Shown here: positions 25,101 to 38,852 of the stretch, piece after piece | How the letters are laid out: each line of letters starts with the position of its first letter | Position numbering within the stretch: position 1 is the stretch's first letter | Origin: Nemania diffusa | Lineage: Eukaryota > Ascomycota > Sordariomycetes > Xylariales > Xylariaceae | Direction: 5' to 3' | Assembly: GCA_038501195.1 (NCBI GenBank) | Contig: JBBPUQ010000011.1 | Span: 1,736,001 to 1,800,000, forward strand | DNA: 64,000 nt | Made by a program: the position numbers and the translations under genes | The notes under the pieces: model-generated | Databases searched by the model: none | Told to the model about the DNA's origin: nothing | The model's input: only the letters and a program-made list of their open reading frames with translations

Positions 25101-28100
25101 TTCTACCCTTGTTAGAGCAAACCTTGTTATAGTAGTTCCACATATAATTCGTTCAAACAGAGATAAAGATAAAGACCAACTACGAAAAGCACAAGCCCAA
25201 GGTTTATTTATTCCTTACCTGTTAGCCAGTTAGCCAGTTTCGATTTGTTTATATAAAATACTATATGTGGGTCATTCTATACCTAAGGCCATTTTTGGGG
25301 ACATGCTGGCTTGTAAGATATAGTCTACCCAGCTCTTGACAAGCTCAGCTTTAATTGTCAGTGTTCCATTATCCTAAAGGAGTCCCTCCTTATGTCCATC
25401 GCCTGACTGGCCTGTTGGTATGCAGCTGCGCCTAACAGGTAGATTTCAATGTTCGCCAATACAATTTCTATAAGCAACATCAAGTATGTCTGTAAGTAGG
25501 TATGTAAGTATGTACCTAGCTACGCGAAATCACATTGATTCACACGACAGCCAATTCATTCAAAATTGCTGACCTTTTTTTTTTTTGTCCAAGTTTGCCC
25601 CTTTTGTCCTACCAATCTGGTGATGCTGGGGATAGGACGATTTAGGCTTGTCACGAGTCACACGAATATAATTGAGGATCCAGGATGGTTTCACGCCGTC
25701 CTCCGCTTTGTAGTGTAGGCCAGTCTCGTGTTCCGAGCATCCACGGCGGGTAATGGGGCAGCGTTGCCGGTTACGGACTCACTACCAGAGCCCCAAGAAG
25801 CCAACGGGGACCTCGCCCTGGTCCGCTGTGGCTCCCTTGGCGAAATTCGTCGGCCACGTGAGCAGCTACTATCGACTACTGCTGTACTATACGGCATAGG
25901 GTCAATGACAAACGAGCGTGCCAAGCCAGGCCCTACCATGCCGGACGGTCAAGCTTACGCAGTATTCTCATTGCTCCCATGGCTGCGGTAGTCTACATAG
26001 GTAGAGAGATGGCCCCATGGCCGAAGCTGTATCACCTCATCCAGCCCACCCAGCATCATTCGCACAATTGTACCACGTCGTCCGACTCAAATCATGATGC
26101 GCGATGAGAGCGAAAACTGGAACCTCACGCTTTCCCAAATGATATTCACATATTGTCCCAGGCGCCGACCAGCTAGCTAGCTCATCCAACATTACGTCTA
26201 AATAGCACCTGCAATCCACAGACCGTTCGTCTTCGACACGCCCATCGGCAAAAACTCTACGATGGGTCAGAAGAACCGGGCAAGAAAACATCACTTCATC
26301 TACCGCACTTTGTTAGGCATCAACTTAGGATAGACTGGCCAAGAAACCATACCCAGATGGTTTTCTGCCCAACCGTCATAGCGCATCGGAAGTCTGACGC
26401 ATGACATCGCAGATATTGCCTAGAGTCAATGCAAAGCAGAAGAGCGATCCCTTACCAGCCAGCTTTTAAAACTTGCAGTTTATATTCGATAGTAAGTATT
26501 TTAATAACAACCAGTCAAGGAATATGTCAAACAGCGGAAGCATAGCCTCAATTTGACATTCCCGTGGTCAGTTATGGTGTAATGTTTCGCTTTCAGTCTT
26601 GGATTCTACATATGAAATACACGATTAACAGTTAGCCAGCAAGATAGTACTAGTATTTCTTCGAGGACATTAATTAGCCCAAACCATATTCTATGTTTGA
26701 GAAACAAGGGACCCGTTTGGAAATGCCAGGTTGTCAACTAGAACTCCGAATATTACCTGTGGACACAAAAACGCAGAAACGCATCTAGTTGCACAGGAGG
26801 CGGTAACATACCCTCCAGACGCGTAATTATTCTTCACTGTTTTGTTTACTGGTACGCAAACATCAAGGGCACAGCATATTCTTGCAGGTGTATACGAGAT
26901 TATGCGAGCTGCCCTAACGGTTTAATTTCGTATGCAGTGGAATTTACTGACAGGCTAGCCAGGAACACATACAAATGTACTCTTCCACAGGCGGCATCAA
27001 TCGATATAACTGCACACCACAGGGAGGAAGACGTATGAAGTACTGAAATGCCGCCGAATTGCGTGCAAATGGAAGATCCGACTTTCAAGCCATCTCGCTC
27101 TCCGCATACCGGAGTCTTCGGAATGTATAGTAAAAGGTGATTTGGTAGATTCTCGTTAAGATAGTGGCATCCCAAGCCAGCAGGCGCAGCTAACTACCAT
27201 TCCTTTGGTGTGCTCCCTGTGTTATACCATATCGATATCAGGCAATTTTAGACGTGTCGGACGGCATCGATTGGTCTCCAACTTGCTGTCTCGGTTATCA
27301 TTCCAACCAAACGGCCTTCGGCGACTGCTACGAGTGGCACGTGGATAACGATATTAATTAGCAACCACAGTTAGGTGTCTTTCAGTTCAGCGAGGCTATA
27401 TCTGTTCTTGGGAGCATACTCGAGGGATGGTTAGGCGTCGAGAGGTCTTTCAGCTCTTTATGCAAGTTATTAAGTGGAGTTATTGGCCTTGTTTACGTTC
27501 GAACTCGACAAGCCCTTCATCTCATCCCAACTTCAGCTCCGGCTTATGAGCGAGCTAGAGTTACAACACAGGACGGCCTCGCACAATTCGACAACCGCAC
27601 GTAGCGAGAGTCACCAGACTTCGTGCCAGTAAAAAGCTAGTACATTCTCAGCTCCGTCGCATCAGCATGATATACCAAAGGCAATAACGGCGATAGTGGT
27701 TAATGGCAGCCCTAGTTTTGATATAGATTGGCGTGCGACATTGCAGCTCGCCAAGACCATATTCATCCCAATCAATATCTCGACTTTCAATGCGATATCC
27801 GGCTTAATGCCGTACCCTCCGTGGAGTTCTGCTCCTCCTCCTAAGACGCCAATTGGGGCACCTTTTTCTCTTTTCACTTTGGCTAGATAGCTCAAGCTCA
27901 AGCTCAAGCTCGAGCTTAAGCTTTGATTAGATATAATTGCTTACGGATACGAAGCAACCCTCAACACATTCCTTCGATCATTTCTATATGCATATAAGAC
28001 TTCCCGTACCTCCGCACTCCCCTTTTGGAGGGTGGTACACATACCCAATGTGAGGCGAGGTTATACAGTCTAGTCTTGTAGAAGTGAGCAAGTCATCCCG

Positions 28101-31100
28101 AGAGAGGGGTAGCTTGGCCGGAACGAATCAACGGGCACAAGGTAACCAGGGCGCTCGCTCACCATACGACACTGAACATTCTGTCACAAATGACCACCGG
28201 CCCACCTGCTCGGGGCATGCAGAAATCACCGTCAGATGACGGCACATCAGTACATATCTCCAGGGCCCTGCATGCAACCGGCGATTATATGGCCCTGAAC
28301 TCCTCTCCGTTATTTATGATGTGTTTCGATAGTTGTTTGTCGGCTGTCAATTCCTCGCCGCGTTCGTCATAGGCCCCTTAACGTATGTTCCTGGCGAGAG
28401 GTGGAGCCTATAACATTCGCCAGAGGAGGAGGAGGAGCAGCAGGAAGAGATGGATGGATCTAATAAAAGAAGCTCCTCCAATTCTGCAAGAGTCTCAAGC
28501 ATGCAGTACCCAGCATAACTATGTAGCATATCTGGGTAGCATACCTAGCATAACCTACCTATCTAGTTTATCGCCTGCACCTCTACCAGCCGAGACTCAC
28601 CTTGGCAATACTGCATTCACCAGCCCTGTGGATCTCTCAGAATCATACCAGCAGCCAGCACTGTCCAGCAAGCAGCCCAAGCACATACATACGCATACCT
28701 ACACTACATCGCCTCGGAATTCCTAGATCTCCGGGAGGTTCGACTCGGCTTGCGGCAGGAAGATCAGTGCTCGGCAGGGGAGCTCTGCCATGGGCCGTTT
28801 AGACCCGTTGCCACCCAAGTTGCCTGATCGAGCGACATGCATATGTTTCTACTTATTCGCCTAACGGAAGCTTGCAGCCCCAAGAGATAATATGTAGATG
28901 ATGGGGAGTATCTATCCAGATAGAAGGTTAGTCTAAAACCGAAACCGAAACTAAAGGTGAACCGCATCATCGAGTATATAAATACATATATACACGTATA
29001 TATATACATACCTACACGCGAGTATTGGAGTATCATGTTAGAAGAGACGAACACTGCCCGCCCCGGTGGGTTTTCTTTCCTGCTCTTCATTCGGTTCTTT
29101 AAAAACCGAACTCTCCCCCGCCTGTGCTCTTATTAGGTAATATAGGATCTACCTACATATAGGTTTGTACATATTTAATCTATGTATGCAAGCCCGTCGA
29201 CCGTCCACAGGACTGGAACGTGCTACTATGTAGGACTTTCCTCCTCGGCCAAGCACTGTGGCGAGCGAGTTGGGTGGAACCATTTCTCAGGGACGCCTTT
29301 TTTATTTTTCCCCAGCGCGCGCTCTGATGCGATGGTTTCTTTTCGCTCCAGTGCCGGCCTGGCACGTGTCTTTGCCTACACTCGCGACGACGTTGGGCGT
29401 AACGAACGAACGCATGTATGTACATACTGTACGTCTGTCTGCATGCAGATCAGGCGAGACTGGCTTGGATAGGACAAGATGCTGACATCGCGCCCCCTGC
29501 CTGCACCACATCCACTACACACCATTGGCCTGCAGAACCCCCTTGTCCGTCTCCTTTTATTTCGTTGGCTCCTGCATGGGGCAGCTCTGAGGACCCTTAT
29601 CATCTACATATGCGTAGAAGGGCAGAAAGACGGGAATCAATATTTCCTCCCAAAGTCCTATCTCTCGTAACCCAATTTCATATATCGATCATGTAAACGT
29701 ATGTCCGGGTTTGCTCTTGGCGGAGCTCGGAGAATAGGTAGTGGCGGAAATAGAGAGAGAGGGAGAGAGAGGAGGAGGAGGAGGAGGAAAGAAAGAAAGA
29801 AAGCCGTTTCTTCCGCTCGTTCCACTCCCGTAAATCCGATCAGATCATCGAGGTGGCACAACCCGCCGAATCAAAATTGACAGACGAAGAGAGAATACGG
29901 CAAACAGACTCGAGGCCTTTTGAGTCATGCCTACGGATCGGACCGGCATAGGACTTCCCGATAGTTATGGGAGTTTCCCGAAGCGGACCCCCGAAAACCT
30001 ATACGTAGGTTGGAGAACACTGCGTATATTGCTGAGCCAAGAAGCACATGCTAACTTCCCTGTCACTGCACCGGCTCGAGAAGGCTGCCGTATTCAGTAA
30101 CTAAGATATGAAAGTAGTGAGTGAGCTTTCCGTCCTTGCTCGCAGCGGGTTTCTCCCCTGGGTTCCACTGCAGCCATGCCTATCTCGCTCTCAATGCAAG
30201 GCTAGGTATCTTTGCATGCACTCAATTTCAAGCTAAGTGCTTGAGGGGGTACAGTGCTAGATTTGGCCTCTCATCGTTGATTACAGTTACGAAGTGTTGG
30301 GTCAGTTTCTTAGGTAGAGTGTTTCATATAGTTACATAGTACGTTGAAGCTAAAGTCATATGATGTATTGCTGCAACTAATTTCATTAGGGATCTTGGGT
30401 TGAAAATGCAATATTGAGTACATGATAACTATAACCATCAAACCGTTCAATAGTACCTATTTAAAACGGTATTAGTAGAAATTAAAGGACTTATTAGGTC
30501 GAGGTAGTGGTTACAGTCAAGGCTATGCATGAGCTCCATATGAGTAACTATAGATGGCCATATGTCCGACCTGAAAACACGGAACTTTTATGCCTATGCC
30601 AAATCTCTGTTTGGTGGTACCGCAAGCTGCTGGATTATTTGGGCTTCCGCCGGGACTTAGACTTGGATTCAAGTTTGTTTTGGGAAAGCTGTTGGCCATG
30701 CATTCTTTTGATTTCATGTGCAACATTTGGATGAGATAATATTTCCTTAATCTTAAGTTTTTACTACGAATTTTATAGCTAGGAGGAATAAATCTAGTAT
30801 GAATTTGTTGTAAACGAGTTAGTACTCCATAATGTGAGCGTAATAGACGTGTATGATATGATGGCGGAAGAGTATGTAGTTTATTAGCCTCGGAGGATGG
30901 TGGGACAGGTATATTTTATTCTTCATTCACGATTAATCCGTTCTTTCAAAGACTACTTGTTGGACTACCTACTCAGAGAACGAAACTTCCTGCTACCTCG
31001 AGTAAATTCTGGAAAGAGTGGAAAAAAGGATCGGTTCGTCCTTGCTCCGTAGAACAACTTGAACAGAGTAGAATCATTACCTAGTGGACAGTGTACCTGA

Positions 31101-31322
31101 TAGAACGTATGAAAAGGCGAAACATTCCAGCTGGCAGACGGGCCTATGCAGCTGCTGGTAGTGGAAGAGACTGAATTTTGAAGTTAGTCGTCCAATCAAG
31201 AAGCGCGGGCCGCCACATTATGGAAACAACAAGCTTGCGACTCATAAATCCCCAATCTACCCAAGTTACCGGGTGTGTTTTATATAAAATAAAATAAAAC
31301 ACAGAAGGGCACTCGGGTAAAT
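22101..31322. other. 9-kb gene desert upstream of ELP2
   Basis: No gene is supported in this interval. Frames are below 115 codons, conflict across strands and lack domains. Features seen are TAGGTA motifs (for example 22465-22495), an A/T-richer stretch around 23900-25300 with poly-T at 25576-25587, a short AGCTCA repeat at 27891-27915 and a purine microsatellite at 29751-29803. The opposed frames at 25691-26294 and 27662-27907 lie in more GC-balanced patches and could be decayed coding DNA, but I cannot name them. The last few hundred bases should contain the ELP2 promoter. Confidence 0.5.
29751..29803 (+). repeat. purine microsatellite (GA/GGA/GAAA)
   Basis: A continuous polypurine tract passes from GA through GGA to GAAA repeats. 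It is non-coding on the plus strand and would be a poly-pyrimidine stretch on the other. Confidence 0.9.
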
Positions 31323-33837
31323 ATGGCCGAAGAAAGTGTTGAGGTTCAGTACCTATCTGTCGGGGCCAACAGACATACCGCGGTGGCAGACTGGAGCCAG
31401 GATGGACTGGTAGCTTTTGGCGCTGACTCCAACATCGCCCTGTGGCGGCCTCATGTATGTATCATCAAAGAAAAAAAAAGATTCAAAAAAGGTCGAAATT
31501 TCAAAGTAAACACAGACGGATGCTAACTGTTTGTTAAAAAAAAAACAGGACTCACAGCCAAGAGGTGTCACAAGCCTATTGTCAGGACACAAGGACACAG
31601 TAAAAGCTGTCAAATTCCTCCCTAGAAGTGAAGGCGAGGGCGAAGGCGAGAGCGATGGGGGGCAGACATACCTCCTCAGTGGCGCCGACGACCACAGCCT
31701 AAAAATATGGGCTTTCTCGCCCGGCAGTGACGTTGTGACATGCATCCAGACGCTCCAGGAGCACACGGCAGCAATCAACTGCATAGCAACTTTGTATGAG
31801 CGGGGAAGTAAAAGAAGCTCTAGTTGGACAGTGTTTGCGACGGGCGCTGCAGACGCCTCGGTCAAGATATGGGCTTTCGACGGGAAGGACGCGCGGGTCT
31901 TACAGACGATCAACCCTAAGCCCAAGTTCTTCCCCCTGGCGCTAGCCCTCAGCAGACTCGACTCGGACGGCTCGGCCCTGGTTCTCGCCATCGCGGGGAC
32001 GCGGGACGTCGTCCAGATCTTCGTTGCCGAGTCCCTTGCGGGCCCCGAGTTTCAACTGCAGGCTACGCTGACGGGTCACGAGGGCTGGATCCGATCCCTG
32101 GATTTCACGTGGGAGACGAAGAAGGATGATGATGGCGTAGAGTCGGATCTACTCTTGGCGTCTGCGAGCCAGGACAAGTACATACGGCTATGGCGACTGC
32201 ACCAAGGCAAGGAGCTGCCCGCTGCCGTGGCTAGCGGCGCTGACCCGTCGCTCGGCGCGTATCTACCGGGCAAGTCCCCATCCAACAAGGCCCACAGACT
32301 CAAGGCCGCCGGGAAGAACTTCACCGTCACGTTCGAGGCCCTGCTCCTCGGCCACGACGACTGGATCTACAGCGCGAAATGGTACACGGGCCCGGACACC
32401 GGGCGTCTCCAGCTGCTGTCGACCTCGGCCGACAACACCCTCGCGATCTGGGAGGCGGACGCGTCGTCCGGGATCTGGGTGACGAGCGTGCGGCTGGGCG
32501 AGATCAGCCGCGAGAAGGGCGCCACGACGGCCACGGGCAGCACGGGCGGCTTCTGGACGGGCCTGTGGTCGCCCTCCGGCACCTCCCTGACATGCCTGGG
32601 CCGCACCGGCAGCTGGCGCGTCTGGGACTACGACGCGCAGGCAGACCAGTGGACGCCGCAGATCGGCGTCGGCGGGCACACGCGCGCCGTGGCGGGCATC
32701 GCCTGGGCCAAGAACGGCGACTACCTGCTCTCCACGAGCGCCGACCAGACCACGCGGCTGCATGCGAGCTGGAAGAACGACAACGGCGGCTATGGTACGT
32801 GGCACGAGATGGCGCGCCCGCAGATCCACGGGTACGACCTGAACTGCATCGACACGCTCGGCGGCTCGCGCTTCGTGTCGGGCGCCGACGAGAAGCTGAT
32901 GCGCGTCTTCGACGAGCCCAAGGCCGCCGCGCGACTGCTCGCGCGGCTCTGCGGCATCAGCGCCGCCGTCGACGACGCGGACGCGATGCCCGACGCGGCA
33001 AACATGCCCGTGCTGGGCCTCTCGAACAAGGCCATCGACGCGGGGGACGCCGACGCGGAGGCCGGCGCACCCGCGGAACCTGAGGCGCTGGATTCGAGCA
33101 CGGCGGCGCGCGGGCCGGCCCTCGAGACCGCCGCCCGCCCGCCCCTCGAGGACAGCCTCTCGCGGCACACGCTGTGGCCCGAGGCGGAGAAGCTGTACGG
33201 GCACGGCTACGAGATCTCGTGCCTCGCCGCCAGCCACGCCGGGGACCTCGTCGCGAGCGCCTGCAGGGCGAGCTCCGTCAACCACGCCGTCATCCGCCTC
33301 TTCGAGACGCGGAGATGGACCGAGATCCGGCCCCCCCTGACCGCCCACGCCCTGACCGCCACGCGTCTGCGCTTCTCGCCCGACGACCGCTATCTGCTGA
33401 GCGTGGGACGCGACCGCCAGTGGGCTGTGTTCGAGCGCGAGCAGGGGGGCACGGTAGCTCCTGATGGCAACGACAGCACCAAGGATGAAGAGGCGCTGCC
33501 GGCGGGCTACAAGCTGCTGCAGGCGAACCCGAAGGGCCACACGCGCATGATCCTCGACGCCGCGTGGGCGCCGTCGACGGACGCCCTAATCTTCGCCACC
33601 GCCGGGCGTGATAAGACGGTGAAGATCTGGCGCCGCGGCGGAGAGGAGGCGGACATCGCGTGCGTGGCTACCATCGCGGAGACGCATCCGGCCACGGCTA
33701 TTGACTTCCTGCCGCGCCCGAACGAGGATGGGCAATTTATCCTCGCCGTCGGCACCGAGGCCGGCAAGATCTCGGTTTATTCTCTAGACCCGACGGCCCT
33801 TGCGGTGGCATCGAGTTTCACGTTACGACCTGAGTAG
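31323..33837 (+). CDS. ELP2: Elongator complex subunit 2 (WD40 protein)
   Basis: Elp2 is the double WD40-propeller scaffold of Elongator, the complex that makes carboxymethyl-type modifications at wobble uridine of tRNAs. Two exons: 31323-31454 and 31549-33837, for 806 aa, the usual length. The intron has GTATGT, a GCTAAC branch and a poly-A-flanked CAG. The start MAEESVEVQYLSVGANRHTA is followed by repeated WD units: GHKDTVKAVKF, LLSGADDHSLKIWAF, LTGHEGWIRSLDF, LLASASQDKYIRLWRL, LLGHDDWIYSAKW, LLSTSADNTLAIWEA, GHTRAVAGIAW and FATAGRDKTVKIWRR. The GHDDWIY/SADNTLAIWE pair is typical of Elp2. Base composition rises from moderate at the 5' end to very GC-rich after about 31900. The CDS is intact and convergent with the next gene. 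Confidence 0.96.
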
Positions 33838-34494
33838 GTTGACCCCTATCTACATGACAAATGAACAACACTGTAGACAGACAATCCTTGTACTATTTCA
33901 GTTCGGCTAATTATGATCTAGGCTCTGCCTCGCAAAACCTGTTCTACAACTCGCGTGGCGACCACAAACAAACTCAAACGAGTTGGCCGTCGCTGGAGAC
34001 GACAGTTCGCTTAGAATATATCGTATCGCGGAAAACAAGTGTTGATTTTATAAAATCGATTCGTTCTTTTATTTGATCGTATTGGTATTGTCTACCTAGT
34101 GCTTGCTTTTCCCCCTCGTCTGGAACGACGACAAGTCGGCGCTGTCTAAGATTATAGCTGCTCTCGGGTTTAGGCGGACTGGTAATCAACTCACACCTCC
34201 GTAACCCCCGATGCATTTTCTACCACTCGATATCCATGCCTGACTCATATTCCCGAAATCATATTCGTTACGCTAATCTCGACACCGAGCCCCTGCCATG
34301 ATTGCTTGCGGCCGCTGCCAAGGGCTGTATAAAGTCCTTTCTTCACATACTGATTAAACATTACTACATTCATCCCGTCGTCATGAAACCCAAGAATTGG
34401 CTCCTCTGCTTCTGATCACAACGGAAAATATATAAATAAGAACTCGGAAGCCGATCTGCCAAGTTATCATGGTTTCTTTATTCGTTCGCTGTAA
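33838..34494. other. convergent intergenic region ELP2 / ssSPT
   Basis: This 650-bp gap carries the two 3' untranslated regions. It is moderately A/T-rich with no gene, repeat or hairpin that I can support. Confidence 0.6.
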
Positions 34495-35055
34495 TCATAA
34501 TTCGCGGAGGGTTTCAGTTGCGAGGGAGGTGACGTCGTTGGTGGGATGGACAGTGTCGAGGGAGAGCGAGAGGGCGTTCTTAGCGGCGGCGACAATATTA
34601 GACGAGCCGAAGACGCCGCTGCTCTCGCCGCCGTTGGCGTAAAACCAGGCGCGGTTGATGATGAAGAGGATGTGTTGCGGCAGGTAGAGGATGGTGGCGA
34701 TGGAACCCATCGCGGTGAATAGAAATACGACGGACCCTATTGTTGCTCGAGTGGTTAGTCGCCAACCAATAGGAAAAGAAAATGAGCTAGAGAGACAAGG
34801 AAAGGTGTATAATTAGGATGGTCAAATCCCATAGCATACGTGCATATCCTGTTGGGCTTCTAGATAAACGCGACAGGGGGCACGCGGACTAGAAATTAAA
34901 GAATTGCGAGAGAACCTACAGAAAATGAATTTCTCAGTGGATGTAAACATATATACACCAAAAGTGACTTCGATCTGGTACTGCTTGAGGGCGAGCCAGC
35001 GGAAGAAGCGCTGGAAAACCGACTGGTTCTCGGGCTGCTTGGTTCGCCACTCCAT
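34495..35055 (-). CDS. small subunit of serine palmitoyltransferase (ssSPT-like)
   Basis: Small ER-membrane activator of serine palmitoyltransferase, the first enzyme of sphingolipid synthesis. Two exons: 35055-34920 and 34736-34495, separated by a 183-bp intron (GTAGGT donor, ATAG acceptor), for about 125 aa. The N-terminus MEWRTKQPENQ leads into a conserved cytosolic RFFRWLALKQYQIEVTFGVYMF and TEKFIF, then a hydrophobic SVVFLFTAMGSIATILYLPQ segment and HILFIINRAWFYANGGE. This Y-Q-x-E-V-T...M-x-x-x-E-K arrangement followed by a membrane span and YLPQH is the fungal ssSPT/SPT_ssu-like pattern. The roughly 50-residue Ser/Thr-rich tail is variable. The junction residue (Trp) depends on the inferred splice sites. 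Confidence 0.85.
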
Positions 35056-35909
35056 ATTGAACCGTTTGCTCTTCTTTGCCGCTCTTTTGCGATTCGTTCT
35101 TCCTATGCGAAGGAGGAAGCTGTCGAATAGGTCAGGAATGCGAGAAGTGCTGGATTGGGTTGTCGTTGAGTCGAGCTATGATTGTCTCTGAAACGGTATC
35201 AGAAGAAAAGGGGATCGATCGGAGAAGGCGTGGTGAATAAAAAGAAACCGTAATGAGGCTTCTGAGAGGTAACCCGAGTCTCCAATTGCTGATCAAATGA
35301 GCTGAAGTGTAAAATGAATGAAGAACTGGCTCGTTGAAGAAAAGAGGGTTGGAGTTGACTTTGTTGTTGTTCTTGAATATGGAGGCGGATTGAATCGATA
35401 ATTGAAAAAGGGAGGAAAGGAGCCTGCCCTGCAAGTATTCTGCAATAGGGTGCCATCTACTGGACGAGACCCCTAGAAGAATTGCCCAATCCGGTGTGGC
35501 GTTGGAGAGCAGGGGTACGTATGGCAGGTACCTTAGGTACGCTAAGGTTTCAGAGACAACGGTTAACCGTTAGGGTCGTTAGGTATAGTAGCTGCCTACA
35601 TGGTAGGTACCTAAGATACTCCACTGGGCTGGCGGCAGGTGAAAGCAAGGTGCGAGTTTTCGACCGGATGATGACTGCATGCACCAAGGTACTTTACATC
35701 TAAAGGACGGCAAGCAAACCGCGGTCTGAACTACAGAACCTTAGCCATTGAGCGACGCTCTAGTGCTAATTGTCCACAACAGGATATTTTGCAATCATTC
35801 CTCCTTTCCCTGCTACCTAATCAAGGTGCCTGCTATCTAGTGATACTCTCTCGCTAGGAAGCGGGCAGATATCTAATTGTGTTAACCTTTTAACCACCAT
35901 GCTTGTCTC
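35056..35909. promoter_or_regulatory. divergent promoter region, ssSPT / mitochondrial release factor
   Basis: The 850 bp between two opposite start codons must hold both promoters. TAGGTA/TACCTA motifs cluster at 35525-35620. No specific factor site is identifiable. Confidence 0.45.
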
Positions 35910-36709
35910 ATGACCGTTCTAACTAGACCCTCTACCATGACGACGTTGAAGCTCTTGTTCCCACGGCTTACCCATACATACGAAGCCGTGATACGTAACA
36001 ACTATTCAACATTAAAAAATCCCTTGCTCCTGCGAAACCATGTCTGGAAGGGCATCTTAAGTTTAAACCGAGGCCTCACTGCCCCGCGCCTTTTCACAAC
36101 TACCAATAGCCCACCCCTTCTCAAAAGCAACAATAACTTACCACCGCGCCCGGCATTGCCTTCTGAGGATGAACTCGAGGAATCTTTCCTAAAGGGCAGC
36201 GGGCCGGGCGGCCAAAAGATTGTGTGTCTCCCCTCAAATTTTCTAAAAAAAAATTCGTTTCGTTTCCCCTAGCTCTGTGCGCGCCCGCGAACCAACAAAC
36301 AGCTAACCTGTCTTTACCTTTGTAGAACAAGACAAATTCTGCGGTTCAACTCAAGCACATCCCCACCGGCCTCGTCGTAAAATGCCAAGCCACGCGCTCG
36401 CGGAGCCAGAATCGCACCATCGCCCGCCGACTACTAGCCGACAAGCTCGACGATATGGCACTGGGCGACCAGAGCCGGTCGTCCATAGTCGGCGAGTTTA
36501 AGCGCAAGAAAAAGGCTAGCTCCGCTAAGAAGAGCCGGAGGAAGTACCGCAAGCTAGACGAGGAGAATGGAGCTGCTACCGGAGAGGTACTGGAGGACGA
36601 AAATAGTGAGGATATTTCTAATGAGCTACCTGATGAAGGCAACGAAAGTAATAGGACCACTGTTGATAAGGTAACGCCTGATATAAGACAGCAAGACGCA
36701 AAAATATGA
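35910..36709 (+). CDS. mitochondrial class I peptide chain release factor (GGQ rescue type)
   Basis: The protein carries the GGQ peptidyl-tRNA hydrolysis motif used to free peptides from mitochondrial ribosomes. Two exons: 35910-36221 and 36326-36709, with GTGTGT donor, GCTAACC branch and TAG acceptor, for 231 aa. An in-frame start at 35937 (MTTLKLLFPRL) is equally plausible. The first 80 residues are basic and Ser/Thr-rich, consistent with a mitochondrial presequence. GSGPGGQKINKTNSAVQL (from about residue 96, GGQ at 100-102) and TGLVVKCQATRSRSQNR follow. There is no codon-recognition domain, so it resembles the MTRFR/C12orf65 type rather than a full RF1. The C-terminus has a Lys/Arg-rich segment (FKRKKKASSAKKSRRKYRK) and then an acidic tail. 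Confidence 0.9.
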
Positions 36710-37203
36710 CCCTCAAGCCACAAGAAATATTGGTTTCCCTTTACCATGTCACCCGATAAGCACGACATTTGGAGGAGCCTGTGTGCTAGATTATATTGAA
36801 CTCAAGTCACAAAAGTGGCATGCGTTTGTCCCATTGAACTACGGCTCAAAACTTCACATTACGCACGCCAGACAACAGAAACATGAAGGTATACGATCAA
36901 CCTCGACTGGATTTGTCTACTCCATCCCGTACAAAACATGAAAAGCCTCCTAAAACAGCACTTCATATTCTCTTTTGTCTCTGGCCCCAGCATCTCTTTC
37001 TACCATGCCCATAACTTTTTTGTAGATGTGAGGCTCGTCTAGGATACATTCACAACGGCAGGAGCGCTGAGTCGACCGTGGGTGTCCTCGAAGCTTCGGT
37101 GGACTCGTAAAGGGCGTCTATTCGTGTCACATCGCAGTAGCTGATTGGATGGGTTTGTCAGATGTGAATTCGACCGTTGAAACTGCCGGCTCATATGCAT
37201 ACC
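36710..37203. other. convergent intergenic region release factor / actin
   Basis: This 494-bp gap holds the 3' untranslated regions of two converging genes. Nothing else was seen. Confidence 0.6.

Positions 37204-38852
<1,649 letters not shown>

Noticed and set aside
28730..28760. GGTTCGACTC sequence resembling a tRNA B box
   Set aside because: The flanking bases do not form a T-stem or acceptor stem and there is no A box at the right distance.
32263..33540. 425-codon minus-strand frame across ELP2
   Set aside because: Arg/Val/Ala-rich shadow caused by GC-rich third positions of ELP2; no motifs.
35690..35770. Possible tRNA-like segment upstream of the release factor gene
   Set aside because: Some stem-like complementarity, but no cloverleaf with proper A and B boxes.
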